From contig NZ_JAPVQY010000057.1 in NCBI RefSeq assembly GCF_027257875.1, forward strand, positions 1-51,359: a stretch of 51,359 nt of DNA. Reading direction: 5' to 3'. This document shows, one piece after another, positions 37,655-46,587 of this stretch (position 1 is its first letter; each line of letters starts with the position of its first letter). The notes beneath the pieces were generated by a model, which was not told the origin of the DNA, did not search any database, and worked only from the letters and a program-made list of their open reading frames with translations. Source of the DNA: Burkholderia sp. IMCC1007 (lineage in GTDB: Bacteria; Pseudomonadota; Gammaproteobacteria; Burkholderiales; Burkholderiaceae). The translations under genes were made by a program, and so were the position numbers.

Positions 37655-38380
37655 TCACGCGCGAGCCTTCTCCCGCGCCGCCTTGCCCGTCGCGGGCAGC
37701 CCCTGTTCGTGCGTGCGGCGCATCCGCGCGAGACCGTGCGCGACGTGCTCGCGCACGAGCGCTACCGCCTTCTCCTCGTCGCCACCGGCGAGCGCCTGCA
37801 CGATCTTGTCGTGCTCGGCCGCCGACACCGCGATCGCATCCTCCTCGGCTTCGATCGCCGCCTGGCGCAGCAGCCCGAGCTGACGCACGAGGCGGCGATA
37901 GGTATCGGTGAGGTGCGTATTGCCGACGCCGACCACCATCGCATCGTGGAACTGCACGTTCAGCTCGGTATAGCGCGTGACGTCATGCGTCTTCGCGGCA
38001 TCCTTCATCGACTGGATGATGCCCTTCAGCACCTTCAGCGTCTCGGGCGAAATGCGCTTCGCGAGCGCGCGCGCGACCGATTCGTCGAGCATCGCGCGCA
38101 CTTCGTAGATCTCCTCGGCTTCGCGCAGCGGCACGACGCGCACCGTCACGCCGCGGTTCTTCTCGTTGCGCAGCAGCCCGGCCTGCTCGAGCGCGCGAAA
38201 TGCCTCGCGCACGGGGCCGCGCGACACGTTCAGCTTGGTCGCGATATCGACTTCGTTGAGTTTCTCGCCGGGGGCGTATTCGCCGGACACGATCGCGCGC
38301 TCGAGCATGTCCTGGACAATCATCGCGAGCGACTGGCTTTGCAGGAGTTCGATGGCGTTGAGCGCGTTCGGGGCAGTCAT
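37655..38380 (-). CDS. GntR/FCD transcriptional regulator of phosphonate utilisation
   Basis: The 241-residue regulator has an N-terminal winged HTH (LNEVDIATKLNVSRGPVREAFRALEQAGLL, about 42-71) and a C-terminal FCD effector domain (about 90-220). The latter shows the metal-binding pattern NVQFHDAMV and later His residues (AAEHDKIV, REHVAHG). It closely fits the Burkholderia phosphonate-associated GntR group (sometimes called phnR). It lies at the edge of the phn locus, separated from the enzymes by the low-GC patch. Its own promoter carries TTGTCAACAG, nearly the same as the motif at the phnA/phnS promoters, suggesting autoregulation. Confidence 0.88.
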   Translation of the reverse strand: MTAPNALNAIELLQSQSLAMIVQDMLERAIVSGEYAPGEKLNEVDIATKLNVSRGPVREAFRALEQAGLLRNEKNRGVTVRVVPLREAEEIYEVRAMLDESVARALAKRISPETLKVLKGIIQSMKDAAKTHDVTRYTELNVQFHDAMVVGVGNTHLTDTYRRLVRQLGLLRQAAIEAEEDAIAVSAAEHDKIVQALAGGDEEKAVALVREHVAHGLARMRRTHEQGLPATGKAAREKARA

Positions 38381-38439
38381 GGTCGGCAGGCAGCAAAGCT
38401 GCGAATGAAAACGAGGGCGCCATATCGGCGAATGATCGT

Positions 38440-38471
38440 TATATACCGTCGCCCCGAAATATTGTCAACAG
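38440..38471 (-). promoter_or_regulatory. Promoter and candidate operator of the phn GntR gene
   Basis: On the minus strand TTGACA (38468-38463), a 17-base spacer and TATATA (38445-38440) form a near-consensus sigma70 promoter facing the GntR gene. TTGTCAACAG (38462-38471) overlaps the -35 and differs by one base from the site in the phnA/phnS region. Confidence 0.6.
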
Positions 38472-38598
38472 TTTTCAGTTTCCAAAAACCGGTCCCATGC
38501 GCCGATACATGGACGAAACCGCGGACGAAGCCGGCCCGCGCGCGGACGTCGCGCGGCGGCGAATGGGATCCGCCGAATCGCGCGACGCCGGCCTGCCG

Positions 38599-40770
38599 TC
38601 AGGCCGTCTGCTTCACCGGCCCCGGGTCGCTGTGGCTCGGCCGGCCCGTCTCGACGTGGCCCGCGAAGCGGCGCACGACCTTGTCGTCGCCGCCGCGCAG
38701 CGTCGTCGCGGTAATCGTCAGATCGTACCAGCCGTGACTCGACGACAGCTCGAAGTGATCCTCGATGCGCGCGCCCGGCTCCAGCGTGTAGCTGCGCGCC
38801 TGCGCATGGCTGTACGCGTTGTCGACGACCACGCTGCAGCGCTCGCGGCCGCTGTTGCGCAGTTGCAGGTACACGTGGCGGTTGCGCACGTCGTAGCCGA
38901 TCTTCGCTTCGGGGTTCGCGTGGCGGGCGTCGGCCGCCAGCCGCGTATTGCCCTGGAACTCGCACAGATAGCCGTTCGGGCCGTACGCGGCGAGATGGTA
39001 GTCGCCGCCCGCGGCCGACGTGCTCCACGTATCGGCGAACCGGTCGTGCGACGACACCGCATAGCGGCGCGGCGGCGTCGCCGGATTGCGGCGGTCGTAC
39101 ACGTAGAACGCGGCACCGGCATCGCCCGTGTTCGCGAAATCGAGCGACACGCTGTCGTCGCCGCCGTTCACGCGCGCATGCACGAACAGTTCGTACGGCA
39201 GCGCGCGTGCCGGACGCGTGCCCGCTTCCTGCGCTGGCATCGACTGCTGCGCGGGCACCTGATATGCGTGGCCGGCGGTGGCGATGTGCTGCGGCACCGT
39301 GAAGCTCACCGTGCGCGTGTCGGGGCGTGCGGAGAAATCGAACGCCGACGTGAGGTCGCCGCAGATCGACCGGCGCCACGCGCTGATATTCGGCTCCTGC
39401 ACGCCGAAGCGCGCCTCGAGGAAACGCAGCACCGACGTATGGTCGAACGTTTCCGAGCAGACCCAGCCGCCCTTCGTCCACGGCGAGATGATGATCAGCG
39501 GCACGCGCGGCCCGAGGCCGATCGGCTGGATGCCGCCCGGGTCCGCGCCCGGCACGAGCGGGCTCATCTCGCCCGGGTACTTGTTCAGGTCGAGCAGTTC
39601 GTCGCCGAGATTCGACAGCAGGTTCGACGACACGATGCCCTGGCCGCCCACGCCGCTCGTGACCGGCGGCACCGGCGGCACGACGTGGTCGAACAGCCCG
39701 TCGTTCTCGTCGTAGTTCAGGATGAACACCGTCTTCGCCCACACCTCGGGGTTCGAGGTCAGCGCCTCGAGCACCATGTTGATGTAGAACGCGCCGTCGG
39801 TCGGCGACGCCTGCGGGTGCTCGCTGTACTTGTACGGCGCGACGATCCACGACACCTGCGGCAGCCGGTTGGCCTGCACGTCGGCCTTCAGCTCGGCGAG
39901 CGTGTGGTCCGACGCGCCCTTGTCGACGAGCGGGCCGCTCGCGCCTTCCTTCACCTGGAAGCGCTTGAAGAACATCAGCGAATTGTCGGTGTAGTTGTCG
40001 GTCGGGTCGCCCGGAATGCCGGTGCCGCCCTGGTACACCTTCCAGCTGATCTTCGCGTTCTCCAGACGTTCGGCGTAGGTCATCCACGTGTAGCCGTTCA
40101 CGTCGTCGCGCTCGCCGATGCCCGGGCCGTTCGGCGGGTTGCCGTAGACGTTGCGCGGGTCGATCGTGCCGGTCCACAGGTAGATGCGGTTCGGCGCCGT
40201 GTCCGCGTGCGCGGAGCAGAAGTACGAATCGCAGATCGTGAACGCGTCGGCGAGCGCGTAGTGGTACGTGAGGTCCTGGCGCTTCAGGTAGCCCATTGTC
40301 AGCACGTCCTGCTTCTGGTTCACCCACTGGTCCCACTGGCCGTTGTTCCAGGACAGATGCCCGCTGCTCCAGCCGTGGTTGGTGCCCGGCTGGAATTCGG
40401 TCGTCTGCTTCGGATCGAGGTAGAACGGCAGCACGTACGGCGCGGCCGGATCGAGCCCGCGCGAATGGTAGTTCTTCGTGAATACCGATGCCGGCGGCTG
40501 TTGCCACACCGGTGCGCCGTTCGGCAGCAGGTGCGGACGCGGGTCGTTGAAGCCGCGCACGCCGCGCAGCCCGCCGAAGTAATGGTCGAACGAGCGGTTT
40601 TCCTGCATGAAGATCACGACGTGCTCGACGTCGCGGATCGTGCCGGTGCGATACGCGGCCGGCATCGCCAGCGCGTTGCGGATGGCCGGCGGGAAGCCGG
40701 CGTAGGCGGCCATCGCGCCGGCCGACTGGGCGGCAAGGCGCAGGAAATCGCGTCGATTGGTGGCGGACAT
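38599..40770 (-). CDS. Phosphocholine-type phospholipase C, Tat-exported
   Basis: The 723-residue enzyme carries a twin-arginine signal (NRRDFLRLAAQSAGAMAAYAG), so it is exported folded. The phosphoesterase domain follows (VEHVVIFMQENRSFDHYFGGLRGVRGF, later NYDENDGLFDHVVPP and HTSVLRFLE). Two C-terminal beta domains of the DUF756 type lie at about 520-720 (PYELFVHARVNGGD and HGWYDLTI). This is the PlcN/PlcH family, which cleaves phosphatidylcholine, sphingomyelin or related lipids, releasing the phospho headgroup. It is divergent from a LysR regulator of the AEP-associated type and near the phn locus, consistent with phosphorus scavenging or virulence. The exact lipid is not readable. Confidence 0.93.
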   Translation of the reverse strand: MSATNRRDFLRLAAQSAGAMAAYAGFPPAIRNALAMPAAYRTGTIRDVEHVVIFMQENRSFDHYFGGLRGVRGFNDPRPHLLPNGAPVWQQPPASVFTKNYHSRGLDPAAPYVLPFYLDPKQTTEFQPGTNHGWSSGHLSWNNGQWDQWVNQKQDVLTMGYLKRQDLTYHYALADAFTICDSYFCSAHADTAPNRIYLWTGTIDPRNVYGNPPNGPGIGERDDVNGYTWMTYAERLENAKISWKVYQGGTGIPGDPTDNYTDNSLMFFKRFQVKEGASGPLVDKGASDHTLAELKADVQANRLPQVSWIVAPYKYSEHPQASPTDGAFYINMVLEALTSNPEVWAKTVFILNYDENDGLFDHVVPPVPPVTSGVGGQGIVSSNLLSNLGDELLDLNKYPGEMSPLVPGADPGGIQPIGLGPRVPLIIISPWTKGGWVCSETFDHTSVLRFLEARFGVQEPNISAWRRSICGDLTSAFDFSARPDTRTVSFTVPQHIATAGHAYQVPAQQSMPAQEAGTRPARALPYELFVHARVNGGDDSVSLDFANTGDAGAAFYVYDRRNPATPPRRYAVSSHDRFADTWSTSAAGGDYHLAAYGPNGYLCEFQGNTRLAADARHANPEAKIGYDVRNRHVYLQLRNSGRERCSVVVDNAYSHAQARSYTLEPGARIEDHFELSSSHGWYDLTITATTLRGGDDKVVRRFAGHVETGRPSHSDPGPVKQTA

Positions 40771-40999
40771 GAAGAAGATCCTGTTTGTCGTAGGAGGGAT
40801 GGCGCCGGTCGAGCGGGGCCGGCGGTCGGTGCGTTGACGCTATTAGTCCGCACCGGCATGTCCCGGCCGTGACCGGTTCCAGCAGGTTTCTTGCGCTCAC
40901 CCCCAGCTTTTTTGCGAAGCGGCGCCCGGCGCGCCTTTCATCCGCGCGACACATGCGCGCGCTACGCTGACGCGCGATGAAGAGGAGAGAAGCCGAGTC

Positions 41000-41917
41000 G
41001 TGTTCGATCAGCTGAAGGCGTTCCATGCGACCGTCCGGCAGGGCAGCATCACGCGCGCCGCACGCCACCTCGGCGTGAGCCAGCCGACGATCGCCGCGCA
41101 GATCCGGCAGGTCGAGCAGCTGTACGGCGTCGAGTTGTTCTACCGCAGCGGCCGCAAGCTCGAGGTCACCGAGACCGGCATCGAGCTGCTGCCGCTCATC
41201 GAGAAAATGATCGCACTCGAGGCGCAGGCCGACATCATGCTGCGCAACATCGGCGGGCTGTTCGAAGGTCAGCTGCGGATCGGCGCGACCGGGCCGTACT
41301 ACATCATGGATGCGGTCGGCCGCTTCTCGCACGCGCATCCGTCGATCGCGCTCACGTGCCGGATCGGCAATTCCGAGGAAATCCTGCAGGCGCTGCACGA
41401 ATTCCGCATCGATCTCGCGGTGTCGTCGCAGCGCAATGACGCGGACGGCCTCGAACGCAGGGTGATCTCGACCGATCCGCTGGTGCTCGTCGTGCATCGC
41501 GACCATCCACTCGCGCGCTTCGACGCGATCGATGCCGCGCAGCTCGCCGCCGTACGGCTGCTGATTCGCGAGGATGGCTCGGTCACGCGCCGCTGCACGG
41601 AGACGATCCTTGCAGCGGCCGGTGTCGCGGCCACATCGGTCGCCGAGATCGGCAGCCGCGAAGCGATCCGGGAGGCGATCCTGCACGACGTCGGCGGGAG
41701 CCTCTTTCCGCGCGGCGAGGCCGAGCGCCATCCGGACCTGCGCGTCGTCGCGCTGCGCGGCGTCGACACGACGATCGACGAATACGTGTACTACCTGAAG
41801 GCGCGCCGCCACAGCCCCGCGATCGATGCGTTCCTCGCGTGCATGCTGCCGGCGCGGCATGCGACCGACGATGCGGCGCGTGCCGCGCGCGCGACGCCGC
41901 AGGTGAGCGCGCGCTGA
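41000..41917 (+). CDS. LysR regulator, aminoethylphosphonate-associated type
   Basis: The 305-residue regulator begins with GTG at 41000, with AGGAGAGA upstream; the nearby ATG at 40977 is out of frame. The HTH is SITRAARHLGVSQPTIAAQIRQVEQLYGVELFYRSGR (about 16-52), followed by a LysR effector domain (about 90-290). The sequence fits the group named for association with AEP catabolism. Here it is divergent from the phospholipase C gene (229 bases), so it may control that gene, the nearby phn genes, or both. Confidence 0.87.
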   Translation: MFDQLKAFHATVRQGSITRAARHLGVSQPTIAAQIRQVEQLYGVELFYRSGRKLEVTETGIELLPLIEKMIALEAQADIMLRNIGGLFEGQLRIGATGPYYIMDAVGRFSHAHPSIALTCRIGNSEEILQALHEFRIDLAVSSQRNDADGLERRVISTDPLVLVVHRDHPLARFDAIDAAQLAAVRLLIREDGSVTRRCTETILAAAGVAATSVAEIGSREAIREAILHDVGGSLFPRGEAERHPDLRVVALRGVDTTIDEYVYYLKARRHSPAIDAFLACMLPARHATDDAARAARATPQVSAR

Positions 41918-42035
41918 GCCACCGCGCGTTCACCCGTTTCGCACATTTCCTTCGTACGCCCGAGCGCTTTTCCCGCGCGTTCCGTCGTTGTTGTCCTCGT
42001 GCGTTCCTTGTTGCCGCCCGCCGCGCCGGCGCGCG

Positions 42036-43676
42036 TCATTTCGGCAGCGCCGGAATCATCCACGTCAGCACGTGCTGCTGCAGGAACACCAGCACGCCGA
42101 GCAGCAGCGTGAGAATCACGCTGTGCCAGAACGTGCGCGCGAACACGACGCCCTCCTGCCCCTTCAGGTCCGTCGTCGACACGCCCGTCGCGATGTTCTG
42201 CGGCGAGATCATCTTGCCCATCACGCCGCCCGACGAATTGGTCGCGGCCATCAGCACCGGATCGAGGCCGAGCTGCCGTGCGGCGACGACCTGCAGGTTG
42301 CCGAACAGCGCATTGCCCGACGTGTCGCTGCCGGACAGGAACACCGCGATCCAGCCGAGCGACGCCGACACGAGCGGGAACAGCGCGCCGGTGGACGCGA
42401 CGCCGGTGCCGAGCGTGTAGCTGATCCCCGAGTAGTTCAGCAGGTACGCGAGACCGACGATCATCATCACCGTGATGATCGCGATCCAGGTCTGCCGCCA
42501 CGTCTTGACCGCGCATTCGAAGAACGCGCCGATGCCCGTGCGCGTCAGCACGGCCGTGATGATTGCGGCCACGAGGATCGCGGTGCCGGTGCCGAGCGGC
42601 TGGAAGTCCCAGATCGCCGCATACGGCTTGTGGTACAGCGACACGTAGACCGTGTTGTGCAGGCCCGGCCACTTGATCTTCACGTCGCCGATCGCGGCGA
42701 TGTTCGCGTGCACCCAGACGATCACGACCACCGACACGACGATCCACGGCAGCCAGCCGCCGAAGCCCGCGCGCGCGGCGCCGGCCGTGGCGGGCACGCT
42801 GCGCGCGAGCGCGAACTGCGGATCGGGCTGCGGCTTCCACAGCTGCAGGAAGCCGATCGTGACGATCAGCGACGTGAGCGACGACAGCACGTCGGTGAGC
42901 TGATAGCCGAGGAAGTTCGACGTGACGAACTGCGCGATCGCGAAGCTGCCGCCGGACACGAGCAGCGCGGGCCACAGTTTCGCAATCGAGCGCAGGCCGC
43001 CATACGCGCCGACCACGTAGAACGGCAGCAGCAGCGCGAAGAACGGCAGTTGCCGGCCGACCATCGCGGCGAGCGTCGTCGGCGGCAGCGACGTGACCGC
43101 GCCGAGCACGGTGATCGGCACACCGAGCGCGCCGAACGCGACGGGCGCCGTGTTGAACAGCAGCGTGTAGGTGAGCGCTTCGAGCGCGGGAAAGCCGAGC
43201 GCGATCAAGAGCGCGCTGGTGATCGCGACCGGCGTGCCGAAGCCCGAGATCCCTTCGAGCAGACAGCCGAACGAGAACGCGACGACGAGCAGCACGAGGC
43301 GCCGGTCGTCGGGCAGGTTGTCGAGCATCCACTGCCGGAACTGGTCGAAGCGGCCCGACTTCACCGCGATGTTGTATAGCAGCAAGGCGTTGAAGACGAT
43401 CCACATCACGGGCACGACCGCGAGCGCCATGCCGGCGCCGACCGCGTCGAACGCGAGCCCCGCGGGCATGCCCCACGCGCCGATCGCGACCGCGAGGCCG
43501 GCGACGAGCCCCGCCAGCGACGCCTGCCACGCCGGCCGGCGCAGCACGCCGAGCGCGATCAGCGCGATCGCGATCGGGATCACCGCGACGAGAAACGACA
43601 GGAACAGCGAGTTGGCGACGGGCGTCAGCGGCTGTGCGAACAGGATGCCGGGCGGCAGGGCGGCAGTGGGATTCAT
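42036..43676 (-). CDS. lldP: L-lactate permease
   Basis: This 546-residue integral membrane protein of the LctP family has about twelve to fourteen helices. Signature segments are SFGCLLEGISGFGTPVAI, LLFNTAPVAFGALGVPI, SGSDTSGNALFGNLQ and NSSGGVMGKMISPQNIA. It imports L-lactate (and often D-lactate or glycolate) with protons. GGAGA precedes the ATG. No lactate dehydrogenase gene lies next to it in this window; the neighbour upstream is divergent. Confidence 0.93.
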   Translation of the reverse strand: MNPTAALPPGILFAQPLTPVANSLFLSFLVAVIPIAIALIALGVLRRPAWQASLAGLVAGLAVAIGAWGMPAGLAFDAVGAGMALAVVPVMWIVFNALLLYNIAVKSGRFDQFRQWMLDNLPDDRRLVLLVVAFSFGCLLEGISGFGTPVAITSALLIALGFPALEALTYTLLFNTAPVAFGALGVPITVLGAVTSLPPTTLAAMVGRQLPFFALLLPFYVVGAYGGLRSIAKLWPALLVSGGSFAIAQFVTSNFLGYQLTDVLSSLTSLIVTIGFLQLWKPQPDPQFALARSVPATAGAARAGFGGWLPWIVVSVVVIVWVHANIAAIGDVKIKWPGLHNTVYVSLYHKPYAAIWDFQPLGTGTAILVAAIITAVLTRTGIGAFFECAVKTWRQTWIAIITVMMIVGLAYLLNYSGISYTLGTGVASTGALFPLVSASLGWIAVFLSGSDTSGNALFGNLQVVAARQLGLDPVLMAATNSSGGVMGKMISPQNIATGVSTTDLKGQEGVVFARTFWHSVILTLLLGVLVFLQQHVLTWMIPALPK

Positions 43677-44081
43677 CGTGTCTCCGTTGTCGACTGGAGT
43701 TGGCGCTTTAACGCGTGCCCCGGTCCCGTATCAAACGTGCGTTCCACGGCGGCGAAGATCATCCGACGCTTGCGCATGCAACCATGCGACAGCGCCGACC
43801 GATCGGTCGCTTAAAAGAGGTTAGGAGGCGCATCGCGCTTGCACAAGGGGGGACAAGCCCGATGCGCTGGGCCCGCGACACGCCGCCGGCCGCACGATGA
43901 ACGGCGAATGGCAGCCCGCTGACGCGCGCGTCAGCAAACCGTCGTCGCAATGTTGCGCAGCCGGCAAAGGTGCCTGACGGCGAGCGGGATGTTTCGTTTG
44001 GCGTCCGAAGCCTAGACTGGCCACATCGATTCCGCCCGCGCCGACACGTGCGCGGCTCCGGAACTTCACGGAGCTAACACG
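43677..44081. other. Divergent intergenic region lldP/DUF4148
   Basis: These 405 bases contain the 18-base palindrome at 43918-43935, promoters presumed for both neighbours, and no supportable gene. The DUF4148 ribosome-binding site (GGAG) is at its right edge. Confidence 0.55.
43918..43935. promoter_or_regulatory. Perfect 18-base palindrome, candidate operator
   Basis: GCTGACGCGCGCGTCAGC is fully self-complementary and lies about 240 bases upstream of lldP and 150 bases upstream of the DUF4148 gene. A dimeric repressor site is plausible; the binding protein is unknown. Confidence 0.4.
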
Positions 44082-44393
44082 ATGAAAACGATGAAACTTG
44101 CGGCCTGCACGTTACTGCTGATCGGCTCGGCCGTTGCCGCCCAGGCCCAGGCCGCGTCAACGCTGACGCGTGCGGACGTTCGCCAGGAACTCGTGGAATT
44201 GCAGGCTGCCGGCTACCGCGCGAGTCTCGCGAGCAGTCCCGACTTTCCGCAGAACATGCAGGAAGTCATGCAGCGTGCCGCGCAGGCGCGCGGCGACGCG
44301 GCCGGCTACGGCAGCGACGGCCGTGCAAAGGTGGAATCGGGAAAGCCGGCACTGCCGCAGGTGGTCGATCGTGACACGTACGCGCATCACTGA
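44082..44393 (+). CDS. DUF4148 small exported protein
   Basis: This 103-residue protein has a signal peptide (KLAACTLLLIGSAVAAQAQA) cleaved near residue 25, then the DUF4148 core LTRADVRQELVELQAAGYRASLASSPDFPQNMQEVMQRA. DUF4148 proteins are abundant in Burkholderia as multicopy small periplasmic proteins of unknown function. GGAG lies ten bases before the ATG. The stop codon is followed after one base by a perfect hexanucleotide repeat. Confidence 0.88.
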   Translation: MKTMKLAACTLLLIGSAVAAQAQAASTLTRADVRQELVELQAAGYRASLASSPDFPQNMQEVMQRAAQARGDAAGYGSDGRAKVESGKPALPQVVDRDTYAHH

Positions 44394-44394
44394 A

Positions 44395-44430
44395 GCGGGA
44401 GCGGGAGCGAGAGCGAGAGCGGGAGCGGGA
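44395..44430. repeat. Six-copy hexanucleotide tandem repeat
   Basis: Six head-to-tail units GCGRGA run without interruption: two GCGGGA, two GCGAGA, two GCGGGA. The array starts one base after the DUF4148 stop codon and ends at an A-run. Confidence 0.9.
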
Positions 44431-44514
44431 AAAACCGCCGCGTGCGCATGAACGCACTGCGCCGCGGCCGGCAATCGGCATGCCCGCCGCGCGATGCGCA
44501 GCGGGCTGCCGCGG

Positions 44515-46128
44515 TCACACGCTGAAGCGGTTCAGCGTGTACGCACGATAGGCCGCGACGAACGCGTCGAACGATCCGGCCTCCTTCGCTTCGAGCTCGG
44601 CCTGCTCGGCGAGCGACTTCGCCGCAAGCGCCTGCTCGGCGCGCAGCGTCTCGGCCGACGGCGGGTTCGCACGGAAGTGCGCGGCATGCGCTTCGCTGTG
44701 CGCGCGCGCGAAGTCAAGGAACGACTGCCCGTTCTCGCGCATCGTCCGCAGCACGCGCGCCGACGGCGTGCGTTCCGGATCCGCAAGCTTGTCGCGCTGC
44801 GCGGCGATCGCGCGCACATGCTCGTCGCCGCCGCGAATTTCGTCGAGACGGCGCCCGATGGTTTCGATATCGGTCATCAGGTCGTCCGCCCACGCCTGCA
44901 GCGTGACCGGCTGGCCGTCGCGCGTCAGCGTGAGCCCCGGCTTGCGGCCATCGAGCGTCACGCTGCCGAAGTTCGCATTCGCTTCCTTGTACGCATCGCA
45001 GTCGAGCGCCGGGCTGTCGTCGAGCGCGCAGGCGAGCAGGAACGCGTCGATGAAGCGCGCGGTTTCGAGCGCGATGCCGGTCGGCTCGAACGGGTCGATG
45101 TCGAGGCAGCGCACTTCGATGTACTGCACGCCGCGCGACGCGAGCGCATGCAGCGGACGCTCGCCCGAATACGTGACGCGCTTCGGCCGGATCGTCGAGT
45201 AGAACTCGTTCTCGATCTGCAGCACGTTCGTGTTGATCTGGATCCACTCGCCGTCGCGATGCGTGCCGATCGCCTCGTACGGCGGATACGGTTCGCTCAC
45301 GGCCTTCGACAGCGCGTCGAGATAACCGGGCAGCGTGTTGTAGTCGACGTGCAGCGCGGCCTGCGCGGTCGTGTTCGAGTAACCGAGATCGCTCATCCGC
45401 AGGCTCGTCGCATACGGCCGATACAGCGTATCGGCATCGAACGCGTCGAGCTTGTGCGGCTTGCCGCGCAGGAATTTCGTGTCGAGCGCAGGCGATGCGC
45501 CGAACAGGTACATCAGCAGCCAGCTGCGGCGGCGGAAGTTGCGGATCTGCGCGAGATAGCGCTCCGACTGGTAATCGACGAGCGTGGCCGTCGAGCCTTC
45601 TTCCGCATGCAGGCGCCGCCACACTTCCTCGTGCAGCGAGTAGTTGTAGTGAATGCCCGCGATGCACTGCATCGTGCGACCGTAGCGATACGCGAGGCCG
45701 CGGCGGTACACCGTCTTCAGGCGGCCGATGTTCGACGTGCCGTAATCGGCGATCGGAATGGCATCGTCGGCCGGCAACAGCCCCGGCATCGACTCGTTCC
45801 ACAGCATCTCGTCGCCGAGCGACGCATACACGTAGCGGTGCAGATCGTCGAGACGCTCGAGCGTGATCGATGCGTCGGGTTCCGCCGGCGTGATCAGCTC
45901 GATCAGCGCCTCGGAATAGTCGGTGGTCACGGACGGGTGCGTGAGTGCCGAACCGAGCGCGCGCGGATGCGGCGTGAACGCGATCATCCCGTCGCGCGTC
46001 ACGCGCAGGCTTTCCTTTTCGATGCCGCGCAGGCCGTCGGGCAGACGCTGCCGCGTCGGGCCCGAGCTCAGCGCTTCGAGACGATTCAGCAGCAGTTCGG
46101 ACTGGCGGTGAGTCATGGTGTTCGACAT
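44515..46128 (-). CDS. gshA: Glutamate-cysteine ligase
   Basis: GshA joins glutamate and cysteine with ATP in the first step of glutathione synthesis. The 537-residue protein is of the E. coli-type family: RGIEKESLRV near 34-43, TDYSEALIELITP near 68-80, MQCIAGIHYNYS, FGASPALD, LQIENEFYSTIRPKR and VQYIEVRCLDIDPFEP are all present. A second in-frame ATG four codons in (MTHRQSELL) is an equally possible start, as neither has a clear ribosome-binding site. It stands alone between the DUF4148 gene and alkA; its partner gshB is not in this window. Confidence 0.94.
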   Translation of the reverse strand: MSNTMTHRQSELLLNRLEALSSGPTRQRLPDGLRGIEKESLRVTRDGMIAFTPHPRALGSALTHPSVTTDYSEALIELITPAEPDASITLERLDDLHRYVYASLGDEMLWNESMPGLLPADDAIPIADYGTSNIGRLKTVYRRGLAYRYGRTMQCIAGIHYNYSLHEEVWRRLHAEEGSTATLVDYQSERYLAQIRNFRRRSWLLMYLFGASPALDTKFLRGKPHKLDAFDADTLYRPYATSLRMSDLGYSNTTAQAALHVDYNTLPGYLDALSKAVSEPYPPYEAIGTHRDGEWIQINTNVLQIENEFYSTIRPKRVTYSGERPLHALASRGVQYIEVRCLDIDPFEPTGIALETARFIDAFLLACALDDSPALDCDAYKEANANFGSVTLDGRKPGLTLTRDGQPVTLQAWADDLMTDIETIGRRLDEIRGGDEHVRAIAAQRDKLADPERTPSARVLRTMRENGQSFLDFARAHSEAHAAHFRANPPSAETLRAEQALAAKSLAEQAELEAKEAGSFDAFVAAYRAYTLNRFSV

Positions 46129-46587
46129 GGAGACGCAAGTGCGTGGCGGCCGCGTGCAGAACGCCGCGCGCGGCCGGCTGGATTATTGGTCGCTTCGTTG
46201 GTAGCGGGCACTTTAACATCTCGCCGTAACGCGCGCTTGAGGCGGCTCCGGGCCGGCCGCACGCGGCGCAGCGGGCCGCCGGACGGGGCGATCGCGGCCA
46301 TCGCGTCGTGCGCGGCCGGCTTCGCGTCGACCGGGTGAACGTGGCGCGCGGTGCGAATTCGTCCGACGGAACGCGGCGCACGCCTCTGCAGCGACAGGTG
46401 CAACCGGCGCTATCGAACCGTCGACGCATGCCCGCCGTATGCGAACCGCGCTGTGCATTCAACACGACAGTCATCCGATCGGCCGAATCGCGCGCAGCAT
46501 CCCAACCTTGAGGAGCCCGACCGATCCACCCGGCGTTCGCCTCGCGCGGGCTGCATCGCAGCGTGGCTCGCCCGCCCGCCGCGCCCC
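46129..46587. other. Intergenic region between alkA and gshA
   Basis: These 459 bases are GC-rich and contain only weak short open frames with Arg/Ala-rich shadow composition. The gshA promoter must lie at the left part. I see no gene, repeat or terminator that I can support. Confidence 0.5.

Noticed and set aside
40771..40999. Pho box upstream of phospholipase C
   Set aside because: No convincing tandem motif seen in the 229-base gap.
38465..41860. Very long minus-strand open frame (1131 codons) across plc and lysR
   Set aside because: Arg/Ala/Gly-rich shadow composition without motifs; the true genes in other frames have clear catalytic and HTH motifs.
43821..44069. Minus-strand frame in the lldP/DUF4148 gap
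   Set aside because: Overlaps the palindrome and the expected promoters; no domain or ribosome-binding site.
44395..44430. CRISPR-like repeat
   Set aside because: Units are six bases with no spacers; this is a simple sequence repeat.
46213..46511. Small open frames between gshA and alkA
   Set aside because: Arg/Ala-rich, on both strands, no ribosome-binding sites or recognisable domains.
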